Shown here: one piece after another, positions 41,145 to 52,200 of the stretch
How positions within the stretch are numbered: position 1 is the first letter of the stretch
How the letters are laid out: every line of letters begins with the position of its first letter
NCBI GenBank assembly: GCA_025765595.1
Contig: JAIVFH010000104.1
Location: 52,600 to 116,599 of the forward strand
Reading direction: 5' to 3'
Source of the DNA: Obelidium mucronatum
Lineage: Eukaryota > Chytridiomycota > Chytridiomycetes > Chytridiales > Chytriomycetaceae
DNA length: 64,000 bases
Position numbers and translations under genes: made by a program
Notes under the pieces: model-generated
Database searches by the model: none
What the model was told of the DNA's origin: nothing
Seen by the model: only the letters and a program-made list of their open reading frames with translations

Positions 41145-42712
41145 ATGAAAGTCAACTCAAGTCTTCTCAATCCAAAGTACCGAATCAATCAAACCCTTGT
41201 ACCAATTGCTTCATATTAACGAGTCTATACTTTTTCAGCTTCAATGGATACCGGCTGAATTTCAACTCCTCAACCAAAGTCCTGCCTCTCCCAAAACAAT
41301 CGCAACCCCACAAGTGGAAACCCAGCGACTCCTCATTAAACCAACACAAAAAAATGATGGCTCATTTATCTTTAAACTCAGTGTCTCGTGGTCTGTTTAT
41401 CGATCAAGCAGGGACGTTGCAATCGGTCAATTCTGACGCTGAAGAAGTTGTAATGACTTCAGTTTGTAAAGTTCCAGTGCTGGTTTCCCAATCAGAGTTG
41501 AATGTTTGTCCTACAGTGCAATGTCTGGAGAATAAGGATGTGGCGATTTGTTGTGACGGGGATTCGATTTTGTCTCTTGTGGATCTGAGTGTGAATCGCA
41601 TCACGGCTTCAGTCTCTCTATCAACCGTTACTGGAACATCTGCTAATGAACACAATGCGACTTACCATGGCCATGCTCTAGTGGCAGCATGTCGCGTTGA
41701 TGCCACAACAATCACAGTCGCCACTCGGCAAGACGCATTCCAGAGCAACGGAGACTCCTGTCGGATTTCATGTTTTCGATTGAGTTCAAGAGAGGACTTG
41801 AAGCAAGCGGGTGGTGGTGATGTCAGCGTGGAATTGGTCTCTCAAGCTGTCGGTCCAACAGCACCATTATCCGTATTGCTTGATTCCTCTCAGCTTGTTA
41901 TTGTCTTTGGCGACAACATGCGACCGTTTCAACAAGTATTTCCAGTTTTGAAGCCTGAATTCGGACCACCGCGACCTCCATCGTCCGTTGAAACCGTACA
42001 ACAAAATCCGTTTGACAACACAGGAATGTCCGCTCCAGCACCCGCCCCTCTGCACCCGAAACCAAATGCAATAACTCTTTTGGATGATGCTATGGAAGAA
42101 GACGAAGACGGCGATAATGGAATCTATGAAAACACACGTTCAGAAGGCGGTACAAGCTTTCTCTACCTTCCAACCGTCGCGGCGGCGGCGGCTGCGGCGG
42201 CAGTAAAGAACAAGCAAACAGTCATTAATATACCTACATCAAGTTTCCTATGCAGTCAACCAGATTCTACGGCAGTCTGTCTTAAATCCAGTGTAGATGG
42301 GATCATTTGTTCTGTATCACCGTCGGCGCCGCCACCACCGTCAACAACAGCAGCAAGACCACCAGAAATCACACATGTATCCACATTCGACGCGTTCGCA
42401 TACATTTTCTCGTCGAAGCGAGACAAGCGGTTCGCGCTTGTCACTCGAGACGGCGGGTATGCGTTCATTGTTGAAAGCAGTCGATACCTGTACGCGTACA
42501 AGAAAGCGAAAAGTTTGAAAGCGATGGGGAGTGATCAATGGGTTATTGATTTATGGGAGTACAAGAATAGATGTTGTGAAGGTGGCGGCGGTGGGGCGCC
42601 TGCTGCTGCTGCTGCTGTTGTGGGAGATGTGAGGGGTGTACAAGATTTGGGGCAGGGAAAAGTGTTGGTGCTTTGTGAGGATCGCGTTTTGGTGATTACT
42701 TTTGGCGGGTGA
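41145..42712 (+). CDS. NUDCD1-like protein lacking the CS domain
   Basis: Exons 41145-41176 and 41239-42712 give 501 residues. The join yields SLLNPNFNGYRLNFNSS, which resembles the LLDPRFEGYKLSL start of animal NUDCD1, and HVSTFDAFAYIFSSKRDKRF near residue 400 resembles its [20 protein letters not shown] block; the end (GVQDLGQGKVLVLCEDRVLV) also fits. NUDCD1 is a NudC-family cofactor associated with Hsp90 and RNA-processing or COPI clients. The p23-like CS domain expected in the middle is not visible; this region holds a Pro-rich linker, an acidic stretch MEEDEDGDN and a run of eight Ala instead. The rest would form a beta-propeller-like scaffold. Identification rests on a few blocks recalled from memory. 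Confidence 0.6.
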
Positions 42713-42990
42713 ATGCTGGTGGGGGGAGGAGAGGGGACTCAAGCTGACTCAAGTACCAAAACCGTTACTGATAAAGATTATTAATACTATATATATTGTG
42801 GTTCAAGATTTTGAAACGAATTGAGTTGAAGTAGAAAAAAAATGGGCTTTCAAACAGAATTTCCCTCTCCCTCCCCCTAAATGAGAAAACCTGAAACACC
42901 GCAGCCATATTGGGTTGAGAGAGAGAAAAAAAAAAGCGAAAAACGTGTCTTCAGGAAGCTGCGCTTTTAAACCAGAAAGACTGTCAAAAA
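42713..42990. other. Spacer, no gene supported
   Basis: Fewer than 300 bp, purine-rich, without a convincing frame. Confidence 0.4.
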
Positions 42991-43296
42991 ATGATTGCTC
43001 CACTGTCGAACCATTGCGAGAAATCTGATCCGCTGGACACTGCAATGTTGATTCCTGGAACGGATTCAAAGACAGGCAGCCGCGGCACCCATGTGTTCAA
43101 CAACAACAACAACCGGTCACAAAGAATCGATCGATCCAAGGCATTCAAATTCGGTTGGCGTTTCTTGGTATCTGTTGCAACTGCGATGATCGCAAGCTTG
43201 TCAGTTCTGGTGCTTCTGGCAGTGGTGTTATTACCCCCTGGCGGCGTGTCGGCAGTTTACTCTATATTAGTATATCGGACAATCATGCTATTATAA
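42991..43296 (+). CDS. Small putative membrane protein
   Basis: The frame gives 101 residues with a hydrophilic first half (including five Asn in a row) and a strong transmembrane segment (FLVSVATAMIASLSVLVLLAVVLLPPGG, residues about 57-84). A second hydrophobic stretch with a basic tail (TIVVNLSIGGIFGLFTWRAI) is encoded in another frame at 43321-43380, which suggests a downstream exon, but no donor-acceptor pair joins the two in frame. No known family is recognised. It may be a fragment or a spurious frame. Confidence 0.35.
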   Translation: MIAPLSNHCEKSDPLDTAMLIPGTDSKTGSRGTHVFNNNNNRSQRIDRSKAFKFGWRFLVSVATAMIASLSVLVLLAVVLLPPGGVSAVYSILVYRTIMLL

Positions 43297-43539
43297 TCAA
43301 GTCTTTTTTTTTGTTTGTTTACAATCGTTGTCAATCTATCGATTGGCGGAATCTTTGGTTTGTTTACATGGAGAGCCATCAAAAACAAAATACTAGAACA
43401 CACAACGTTTTTACGTTCTTGGTTGTATAGAATTTTTAAGTTAAAAAGGGGAAAAACTGGAATCATTATTTAATAAAAGGATAAGGGGTTAACTTTCTTT
43501 CTTTTTTGTTCTCAAAAAAAAAAAAAAAAAAAAAAAAGA

Positions 43540-45619
43540 ATGGAGTCTGAACAAGCTGCACTACCGCAACAACTACGGCCGAAACTGGTTGAGTTCCATT
43601 ATTGACACCATTTTCTTAACCATAAGACTTAAATCAGTAAAAAAAAAAAAGCACCACTTACTCAGAGAACTCATTCGAAGTGCAAAAAAAGTCAAAACTC
43701 TTGAAACCCAAAAACAAATCAAGAAACTGAAAACATTCAAATCGAAACTGGAAAACAATGATGATGCTGTTCCTGAACCAGTGTTGGCGGCACGGAGGAA
43801 GGAGGTTGGGAAGGCGGAAAGGGATCTAGGCGGCCTCAAGGTTTTTCTTTCTCCGTTTTACTTTGCAGGGCCATTATTTTCAAACATTGCGCTCCTTTTT
43901 CTAAGTCGATCGACGTCTATGCTGTATCGTATTCTGCTTTCGTTTCATTCGTGGGCGCCAGCGATGCAGATTCAGAACTCTCCACCTTCTCATCAACCCT
44001 CCTGGAAATCATGAACCAAGAGCACAAACTCCTTCTCTCACAGCGGAAACCGGAGCTGGAAATCGATCATGAAGCACCAACAGCAGCAGCTGCTGCAGAT
44101 GATACTGCGGCGGCGGAACTCCAACAAAGAATGTCAAACCGAATCAAGGAACACATGGAATTCCGGAAAGTTCTTGAAAGTGGGGTTGAGGAGGTTCGGA
44201 GACTGTTGGTTAGACTGGGTGGTGCTGTATCATTGTCTGGAGGCGGCCCAAAAACGGATCTTGTACCGAAACCGAAACTGACGCAGAAGGAAAGGAAAGC
44301 GCAAAACAAGAAGCGGAAATTGGAAGCCATGATGCAACAGCAGCAGCAGCAGAATGAGGACAGTGATGAGGAGGAAGAGGGTGACGGTGCGGCATTAACT
44401 GGAAAGTACGTTCGCCTCACACAGGTACAAAAAAGGAACTTGCTCTATCTGTTAGTGAAGCTCATACATACTTTCTCGCCCTTTTTTTAGAGCGCGTCAG
44501 ATGGTACTCTGTTGAATCCTAAACCCGCAAAACCCATCAACACCACACAACCACCGTCCAAAAAGCAAGCCATTATATCCTCTGCACTGTCCACAAAACC
44601 TACAGCAGTCGCAGCATCAAAACCATCAACAACAGCAACAACAGCAACAACAAAATCATCATCAAAGATTGAGTCGGCATTCCTAGAAACACTAAACGGC
44701 GGCAGTTTATCCGATGTCGAGTTTTCAGATTTCTCTGAAGACGATGACGACGAACGAAAGATTCAACAAAAAATGGCTGCAACAAAGAGTAAAAAAGAGG
44801 AAGAAAAAAGGAAAAAGAATCGTCCCGGACAAAGAGCGAGACGAGAGTACGTTTTTTTTTTCTGATTTCTTTTTTTTCGTACATCAAGGTGGGCGTTTGT
44901 TTTTTAACTTGAGAAACTTGTATAGGTTATACGAACAGCAGTATGGGAAACAAGCAAATCACATTGTCAACAAGGAGCTTACTCTTGTGAATAAGATTCG
45001 GAAACCTGTTGCTAAAGCAGCAGCACCTGTTGTGGATGAAAAGTTGCATCCTTCGTGGGCTGCGAAAAAAGCCCAGAAGATTCAGATATCGGCTATACCT
45101 GCGGGAAAGAAAATCTCGTTTGGTGATGATGAGGAGGGTTACAGTGGTGGTTCTGTTGTCGTTTCCAAGAAACCTGTTGTTGTCGAAGAAAGCTTGCATC
45201 CATCATGGGCTGCCAAAAAAGCACAGAAGCTTCAAATTTCTGCGGCTCCTGCTGGGAAAAAGATTAATTTTGGTGATGGAGGTGGTGAGGATGCCGTGAA
45301 ATCTGTGCCAGTCGTCGACGACAACTTGCATCCGTCGTGGGCAGCTAAAAAAGCACAGAAACTGCAAATATCTGCTGCACCTGCGGGGAAAAAGATAAAA
45401 TTTGGCGGTGAGGGTGAATCAGAGGGTGAATCCGTTGCGACAAAGGTGTCAACACCGCAGAAGGAGTTCAACAAGGGGAAACGTACAACTACTGTACCAC
45501 CACGATCAGCTACTACTGTTGTAGAAGAAAAGCTTCATCCATCGTGGGCTGCAAAAAAGAAGCAGAGTTTAGCGATTGGAAACAGTTCTGGGAAAAAGAT
45601 TGTGTTTGGGGATGATTAA
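43540..45619 (+). CDS. BUD22: BUD22/SRFBP1-family ribosome biogenesis protein
   Basis: Exons 43540-43587, 43652-43840, 43906-44424, 44491-44846 and 44926-45619 give 601 residues. BUD22 acts in nucleolar 18S rRNA maturation. Support: PKLHHLLRELIRSAKKVKTL and ETQKQIKKLKTF at the N-terminus (the first intron, ending after a poly-A run at AAAAG, was chosen because it restores this block), then acidic and Lys-rich low-complexity regions, then NRPGQRARRELYEQQYGKQA, the conserved signature, then LHPSWAAKKAQK. The final motif, normally present once as LHPSWEAK..GKKIxFDD, occurs here four times (from about 45042, 45193, 45325 and 45531), each ending GKK(I/K)xFG. The initial exon follows an A run of about 24 bases. 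Confidence 0.85.
45042..45616 (+). repeat. Fourfold repeat of the BUD22 C-terminal motif
   Basis: Four imperfect units of about 45-60 codons contain LHPSWAAKK(A/K)Q followed about 15 residues later by (A/S)GKKI(S/N/K/V)FGD. Codon choice differs between units. Confidence 0.85.
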
Positions 45620-45951
45620 AAGTTAAAAAGTACATATGAAAGACTTGCTCTCTGATAGTGCTTCAAAAATGGCATGCTAATCGTTCGTTGGGCGCTGGAT
45701 CGCCTTTTATGGTGCTTTCGTGCTTGTGGAGGTTCTTTTTTATCTTTCAATAGGTGAGTGTCCCCGCCCCATCCCCACCACCAGCCTACGTCGGCATCAG
45801 ACGATACGAAGCTCGATACTCTGTAGCCGTCATTTGAGACCGGAAGGACAGCATGGATGCAGCGATGGATGGCCGATCAACTCTCTTGAACCAGATGTCT
45901 AACCCGTACGCATACACAGCCAGTCCTTGCACGGTTCGAAGTCCGCAAACC

Positions 45952-46764
45952 ATGTCCGCCTCGCCCGCCATCCTCGCACCAACCGAACAGGACATCCAGG
46001 CGCTCCTCGCAGCGCAGTCGCACATCGGCACCAAGAACCTCAACGTCCACATGCAGCCGTACGTGTGGAAGCGCCGCGCCGACGGCGTCCACATCATCAA
46101 CATCGGAAAGACGTACGAGAAGCTCGTGCTCGCCGCCCGCATCATCGCCGCCATCGAAAACCCCGCTGACATCTGCGTCGTGTCTGCGCGTCCGTACGGC
46201 CAGCGCGCCGCTCTCAAGTTCGCAAACTACACCGGCGCTCAGGCCATCGCCGGCCGCTTCACCCCGGGAACTTTCACAAACTACATCACGCGTACCTTCA
46301 GAGAGCCGCGTCTGATCATCGTCACAGACCCGCACACCGACCACCAGGCCATCAAGGAGGCCTCCTACGTCAACGTGCCAATCATTGCCTTTGCCGACTG
46401 CGACGCCCCGCTCAAGTTTGTCGATGTCGTCATCCCCACAAACAACAAGGGAAAGCACGCCATCGGTCTCGCCTACTGGCTGCTTGCCCGTGAAGTCCTG
46501 CGTCTGCGTGGAACAATCTCCCGCTCTGAGCCATGGTCCGTCATGGTCGACATGTTCTTTTACCGTGACCCAGAAGAAGCGGAGAAGGAAGCCGAGGCTC
46601 TTGCTGCTGCCGCTGCCGCTGCTGCCGCCCCAGTTGCTGCTGATGACGAGGCTGGTGCCCCTGAATGGGAAGTCTCTGCTGCCGGTGCTGCTGGTGTTGC
46701 TGGTGTTGTTCCAGAAGGTGAATGGGGTGGTAACGCCAACGTTGAATGGGGTGCTGATGCTTAA
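45952..46764 (+). CDS. RPS0: Small ribosomal subunit protein uS2 (RPS0/SA)
   Basis: Single exon, 270 residues. uS2 is a 40S protein needed for late 18S maturation. Start ATG 45952 ([16 protein letters not shown]) is chosen over the in-frame ATG at 45853 because it gives the standard family N-terminus. Landmarks: [96 protein letters not shown] and [20 protein letters not shown]. The tail is Ala-rich and ends in two EW motifs (GEWGGN, VEWGAD), as is usual. The coding sequence is clearly GC-richer than its neighbours with strong third-position C, typical for a highly expressed gene. Confidence 0.97.
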   Translation: MSASPAILAPTEQDIQALLAAQSHIGTKNLNVHMQPYVWKRRADGVHIINIGKTYEKLVLAARIIAAIENPADICVVSARPYGQRAALKFANYTGAQAIAGRFTPGTFTNYITRTFREPRLIIVTDPHTDHQAIKEASYVNVPIIAFADCDAPLKFVDVVIPTNNKGKHAIGLAYWLLAREVLRLRGTISRSEPWSVMVDMFFYRDPEEAEKEAEALAAAAAAAAAPVAADDEAGAPEWEVSAAGAAGVAGVVPEGEWGGNANVEWGADA

Positions 46765-46807
46765 AATGTCGTGTTGTAAGCTATCAACAGTTTGGTTGTT
46801 TTTTTTT

Positions 46808-47055
46808 TCATTTGCCTTTGAAACCTTTTGGGTTCACATTGCGCTGAAATAAAGAGATTTGATTCAATACTACAGTAATATGTTCATGTTTCTAGGAAGT
46901 AGTGGAGTGGAGGATCGAATAATCATAGTTTTCTTTCATCTGTAATAATAATAGTACAAGCTCAGTTTTATTTCATTTGCCTTTGAAACCTTTGGGTTCA
47001 CATTGCGCTGAAATAAAGATATTTGATTCAATAATATGTTCATGTTGCTGGGAAG
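46808..47055 (+). repeat. Tandem partial duplication of the RPS0 3' flank
   Basis: About 85 bp from TTTCATTTGCCTTTGAAACC through TTGATTCAATA..ATATGTTCATGTT..GGAAGTAG occurs at about 46808-46902 and again at 46971-47055 with small differences (including the probable AATAAA polyadenylation signal). The second copy lies next to the tRNA gene. Confidence 0.8.
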
Positions 47056-47169
47056 TAGGAGGTGAATTCCCTGTTGTGACAGAACTAAAACGGTACACCA
47101 GTACACGTAAAACACGCATAACACGAGACATAAGGATCGTTGCTAGAATTATAGGACGGGGAAGCAAAA

Positions 47170-47243
47170 TGTTTCCGCCCGGGTTCGAACCGGGGACCAC
47201 CAGTGTGTTAGACTGGTGTGATAACCAACTACACCACGGAAAC
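47170..47243 (-). tRNA. trnV-AAC: tRNA-Val (anticodon AAC)
   Basis: Read from 47243 downward, a 7-bp acceptor stem (GTTTCCG with CGGAAAC), a D-arm containing TAGTTGG, an anticodon arm CCAGT-CTAACAC-ACTGG with anticodon AAC, and a T-arm CCCGG-TTCGAAC-CCGGG form a complete cloverleaf of 73 nt plus discriminator A. There is no intron. The promoter boxes are internal (TGGTGTAGTTGG and GGTTCGAAC). Confidence 0.95.
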
Positions 47244-47282
47244 ATGTTAGGTTTTGACATCAAACAAAATACAGAGCCCTAA

Positions 47283-47586
47283 AAATTTTCCGAATTCAAT
47301 TCCCACTTCCTAGACTATATTTCCAACGAATGTCTAGAGGATTTCTTTGCAAAATATATATTCATTGTTCTCGGAGAAGTAGGTCCTTATCGCACCATAG
47401 AAGTATCAAGAGCAGGAGAATTTCGTTTCATCTTTAGAGCATGGGTCCATAAATACGGTATACCCTTTTGACAGATGAATCATCACGCATCTATTCATGC
47501 TTTAGCCCTTCATGAGGCGGCGTTCAGAGCTCCAATCCAAGCAACCCAACAAGAAATCAATAAACATCGTTTAAGATTTCCGCAAT
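47283..47586 (+). other. Possible coding relic upstream of PGK
   Basis: About 100 codons in one frame with a single internal TGA (47469-47471). The text is protein-like (YISNECLEDFFAKYIFIVLG, RTIEVSRAGEFRFIFRAWVH, HHASIHALALHEAAFRAPIQ) but starts without ATG and matches no family I recognise. The remaining 140 bp to the PGK start show nothing. Confidence 0.3.
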
Positions 47587-47726
47587 AAAACTTTCTGGCT
47601 TTAACATGGAACGTGGAACGGAATTTGCTAACGCTGACTTCTCCAACATGATCAGCATAGGTTGCAAGAGTTTATTTTGGTAGTGAGAAAACGTTTCATT
47701 TTGTTGTAACAACACCATCGAAAAAA

Positions 47727-49289
47727 ATGTCTCTCTCCTCAAAACTTGCCATCACCGACGTTGAACTCGCCAACAAGCGCGTCCTCATTAGAGTCGGTTC
47801 GTTGCAAATCCTTGATGACGGTTTTTCCGGAGTGTAAAAGGTTCATGGATCTAACTCAACAAAAAGACTTCAACGTTCCATTCGCCAATGGAGTCATCTC
47901 CAACAACCAGCGTATCGCTGCTGCTCTCCCAACCGTTAAATATGCTCTCGAAAAGGGTAAAATTGTGCTGCATGCTTTCTTTGTGGCAAAGAGTGTTATC
48001 GTTTTCCCTTATCTAATATCAGCACCGAAAACCCCAATCAAACTATAAGGTGCCAAGAGCGTTGTGTTGATGTCCCACTTGGGTCGTCCAGATGGAAAGG
48101 TCGTGTCCAAGTTCTCCTTGAAGCCAGTCGCTGATGAAGTGTCCAAGCTCCTTGGAAAGCCAGTTACTTTCCTCGATGACTGTGTTGGTGAGAAGGTTGA
48201 GGCTCACTGCGCCAACCCACAGCAAGGTAAATTGGTCGATATATTTAAGATTCTTTTTATATTATCATTGGGGCGTCTGTGTTGTGGTGTGCTGATTCTC
48301 GAATTGGGTGTATTTTTTCAGGCGAGATTATCCTTTTGGAAAACCTCCGTTTCCACATTGAAGAGGAAGGATCTGTCAAGGACAAGGAAGGCAACAAGGT
48401 AACTATTGCAGAATTCTTCCTGTGAGGGAACTAAATAAAATTAACACAGACCAAGGCTGCCAAGGAAGACGTTGACAAGTTCCGTGCCTCCCTCTCCAAG
48501 CTCGGAGACGTTTACGTCAACGACGCTTTTGGTACCGCCCATCGTGCCCACTCCTCCATGGTCGGAGTCAACCTCCCCATCCGCGCCGCCGGTTTCCTCA
48601 TGAAGAAGGAACTCGAATTCTTTGCCAAGGCTCTCGAATCCCCAGAACGCCCCTTCCTCGCCATCCTTGGAGGCGCCAAGGTCTCTGACAAGATCCAACT
48701 CATTGAAAACTTGTTGGACAAGGTCAACGCTGCCATTATTTGTGGAGGAATGGCCTTCACCTTCTTGAAGGCTGTCTACGGAGTCGAGATTGGAAACTCC
48801 CTCTTTGATAAGGAAGGCGCTGCCATTGCCAAGTCCCTTTTGGACAAAGCCAAGGAGAAGGGTGTTCAGATCTACCTTCCATTGGACTTCACCACCGCCG
48901 ACAAGTTTGCCCCAGATGCGGCTACCGGTTACGCAACCACTGAAACTGGTGTCCCAGCCGGTTGGATGGGTTTGGATTGTGGTGAAAAGTCCAACGCCAG
49001 CTTCGCCGCGGCCGTTGCTTCCTCAAAGACGATTCTCTGGAACGGACCAGCGGGAGTCTTTGAATTTGAAGCGTTCGCCAAGGGAACAAACAGTCTTTTG
49101 GAGGCTTGTGCTAAGGCTACTGGAGCTGGGGCTACCACGATTGTTGGTGGTGGTGACACTGCTACGGCTGTTGCCAAGGCTGGGCGTGAGGACGAGTTTT
49201 CGCACGTTTCGACGGGTGGTGGTGCGAGTTTGGAGTTGCTTGAGGGTAAGGAGCTTCCAGGAGTGACTTTCTTGAGCACTAAGGCGTAA
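47727..49289 (+). CDS. PGK1: Phosphoglycerate kinase
   Basis: Exons 47727-47796, 47867-47956, 48050-48226, 48322-48398 and 48450-49289 give 417 residues, the normal length. PGK transfers phosphate from 1,3-bisphosphoglycerate to ADP in glycolysis. Blocks: [127 protein letters not shown] and [13 protein letters not shown]. The catalytic Arg in the first block and the C-terminal Gly-rich nucleotide loop are intact. All introns lie in the first third. Its last 160 bp occur again, broken, at 29640-29769 on the other strand. Confidence 0.97.
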
Positions 49290-52200
49290 ACAAACAAAAA
49301 TAAAATGCATGTGAAGCAATCTTCCAAATATGATTTCTAAAAAAGCAGTGGCGTTTCATTTGAGGAAATTGGATTACCTGTAAAATGCCCCCGATTTTCG
49401 CACTTCTCAGCCTCGTGGCTTTGGTCAATAGCTTCGGGCCTATTCCACCAAGTGCCCCAGATTTATGGATACCAAGCTCCGCTTTCCAACCAATACCCGG
49501 CGTCCATGGTGTTGATGACTGCGTCACACTCCAGAATGTTGGTCAGTGCATTCCAGCGAATTCCGAGCTGCGGCCATGTCAATATCTATTCGTCAACAAC
49601 GTTTACTTGGTGATGCAACGTGAGTCTGGTTGGTCTTTTTTAAATGTTTTGAGGTTGACATCAAAGCAGGTGATGCCAACCTGGCCTTGTACTCCTCAAA
49701 TCCCGCAACCACTAGACCGGTTCCAAAATGGACTACAAACATTCCAACTGATTACTACTCTGATGGTTATACTTTGCGACATACCAACGAATCACTCAGC
49801 ATCGTTGACCCGAATGGAGATATCATAACCACACTCACCTATCCCGTTGTCGTTGGTGGAAACAATGATTTCTGCGTATTTCCAGGCCCTTATTTTGGGC
49901 TCGGTAGTTTCGCATGGACTGTGAATCCACCGGTTAGGTTTAATTTTGGATTTCACATATGTGAGGATATTGGTTTGTTGATGCGGCCGAATGGGGACTT
50001 TTGTTTCCCCAAGCAGCGGATTGGACCGTGCCAGTATTTGATCCTCGGAAATCATACTCTGATGATGCAAAGTGAGGGCATTTGTATAATTGGTCTTCTG
50101 ATTGGCTCAACAAACCACCTTCTTGCAAACAGCTTCAGGGGACTTGGCTGGGAACTTAGTGCTACGCGAAGGAAATAGCGTTCTTTGGACCATGGGCTCC
50201 TCGGGAAATCGACCGTGGGATTACTCCTTCTCGTTTGACACGGCTTCTTCGATTTCTATTTCAAGTCCGAGCAGAGGAACATCGTTTACTTGGTCAGATC
50301 GAAGCCTGAGCTCCTCTAGCCTGTTTGCTTGTATTGAATCGACCACTGGTAGACTCTATTCGACGCCGAGTGTTATCGCTGGATTGGACTTGTGTGAAAG
50401 TATTGAATACCTTCCTGCCCATAGCCCGATCGATAAATCAAATGTGCATTTGCTTCCCGGAGATAGCATTTTGTCGTGTCAGTACATTTACTATCAGGGC
50501 ATATTGCTGTTGATGCAACGTGAGTCCAGCTGACGGTTCTGGTTCGTCTTCTAACTGCAAATAAAAACAAAGGTGACGGGAATCTTGTTATGTATATGCA
50601 AAATTATACTCAAGCATTTTCAACGGGTTTCCAAGGGGCTGATGCCGAAAAGTACTCGTTTCACTTTTCAGGGGACTCTCTCAGCATCAAGAGGGCAGAC
50701 GGAAGCTCACTGACAAAATACCCGTTAAGCAATCCGCCCTATTTACAATTGATAATTGATGATAAACTTCCGCGTTTTGGTGTTGGTCCTGACTTTCCAG
50801 CTGAAAATTGGCCTGTAACCACATTAGAATATTTTGGGTTCCGTCACCGCAGTACTATGGATTATTTTTGGACTGACTATTCGTACAGAAACACTTGGAT
50901 GATGGGGAGTGGATCCTGGGAGACTGCATGTTTGTTTCGAGGAATGAGTGTCACAACAAGTACCGCCTTGGTAGTTAGTTATAAGAAGATGTATTCAAGG
51001 CGATTTTCAGGGCCGTACAAGAGTCTTAATGATTTACGGGGGGTTGTGGTTTGGTATAGGAGTCTGAGCGTTGAAGGTATTTTTGACGGTCCTTTTGTGA
51101 GTTTTGGATTGTGGAAGCTGTACTTGACGACTTAATAACACAGGCTCGGGTGAATTGGCCGGAAATATTGTTCTTAGAGACCAAAATCAAAAAGTTATAT
51201 GGCACACCGGCTTTTCTCGTCAGCGTTTCGGGGATTATACATTGTCATTCAAGGATGATGGCGAGCTTCTTGTCACCGACGCAGATGGAATTGTCAGGAA
51301 TAGTTTTCGATTTCCATTCTCTGGCGGGGATGCCTTATGTCTTCGAGTATCGCTGTTGGGCACCCCGTCAGGAGCAGATCTTGGAATCTATCAGGCGCCT
51401 TATTGGCCGAAGCTTTCAGTACATAATAGCTCCAGTCAAGCTTTATGGGTATTTCCAAGTCAACCGGGGCTCTATGGGTTTGGAGGGAATCTGTGCCGAC
51501 CTGTTGGAACTGTGGAAATGGTTATTCCTGGGATGGATCAACCGGCTATTTGCTTGCGACCTTCGGAAAGAATGGAAGTCTGCCAGTATATGCGTAGAGG
51601 CGACTTTTATTTCGTGGTTGAAGGTGGTATAAAGCATTTCTTTTGGGTGGCATTCATCTTGAATTGACTGATTCTTTCAGAAACTGGCGATCTTGCTATT
51701 TATGAGGGGTTTGAATGGGACAAATCAAAGCGTGTATGGAACGCTGGATTACCCCAGAGTGAATCGCGTGCTTATTTTTTGGATTTCGGATTGAACGGAA
51801 ACATTGGGGTTGGCTTTAGATTACAACCTATGGGAGGTTCTTCTTCATCGATACTTTTCGCGAACGCCAGTCGTCTTTGTCTTGACAGCGAAGGATCTTT
51901 AACAGTGTATCGCAAGAGTTTTCTTGACATTGTATGGAGTAATCCCAGAAGCGTGAATCGAAACCGGAGAAACTCTGGATTTACGCTTGAGTGCGAGTCT
52001 CTTCAAGATGTTGGAAAGCCTCGATTCCACAACGGTACAGCTAGTGGCTGTATTCTTCCTGGAACTACTCTCAAGACCTGTCAAATGTTGAAGACTGGCG
52101 ACTACTATGCTTTTCTGGACCATGACTCCAATTTAAAAATATTCTCTAGTAACAGCGAGACTGCTGGATCATTGATTTGGAGTACTGGACATCAAGGACA

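Noticed and set aside
45877..46458. 193-codon acidic minus-strand frame opposite RPS0
   Set aside because: Produced by the GC-rich codon bias of RPS0 on the other strand.
50133..50138. Later acceptor CTTCAG for exon 3 of the lectin gene
   Set aside because: In the inverted copy this AG is CGG, whereas the upstream AACAG acceptor is present in both copies and keeps the frame.
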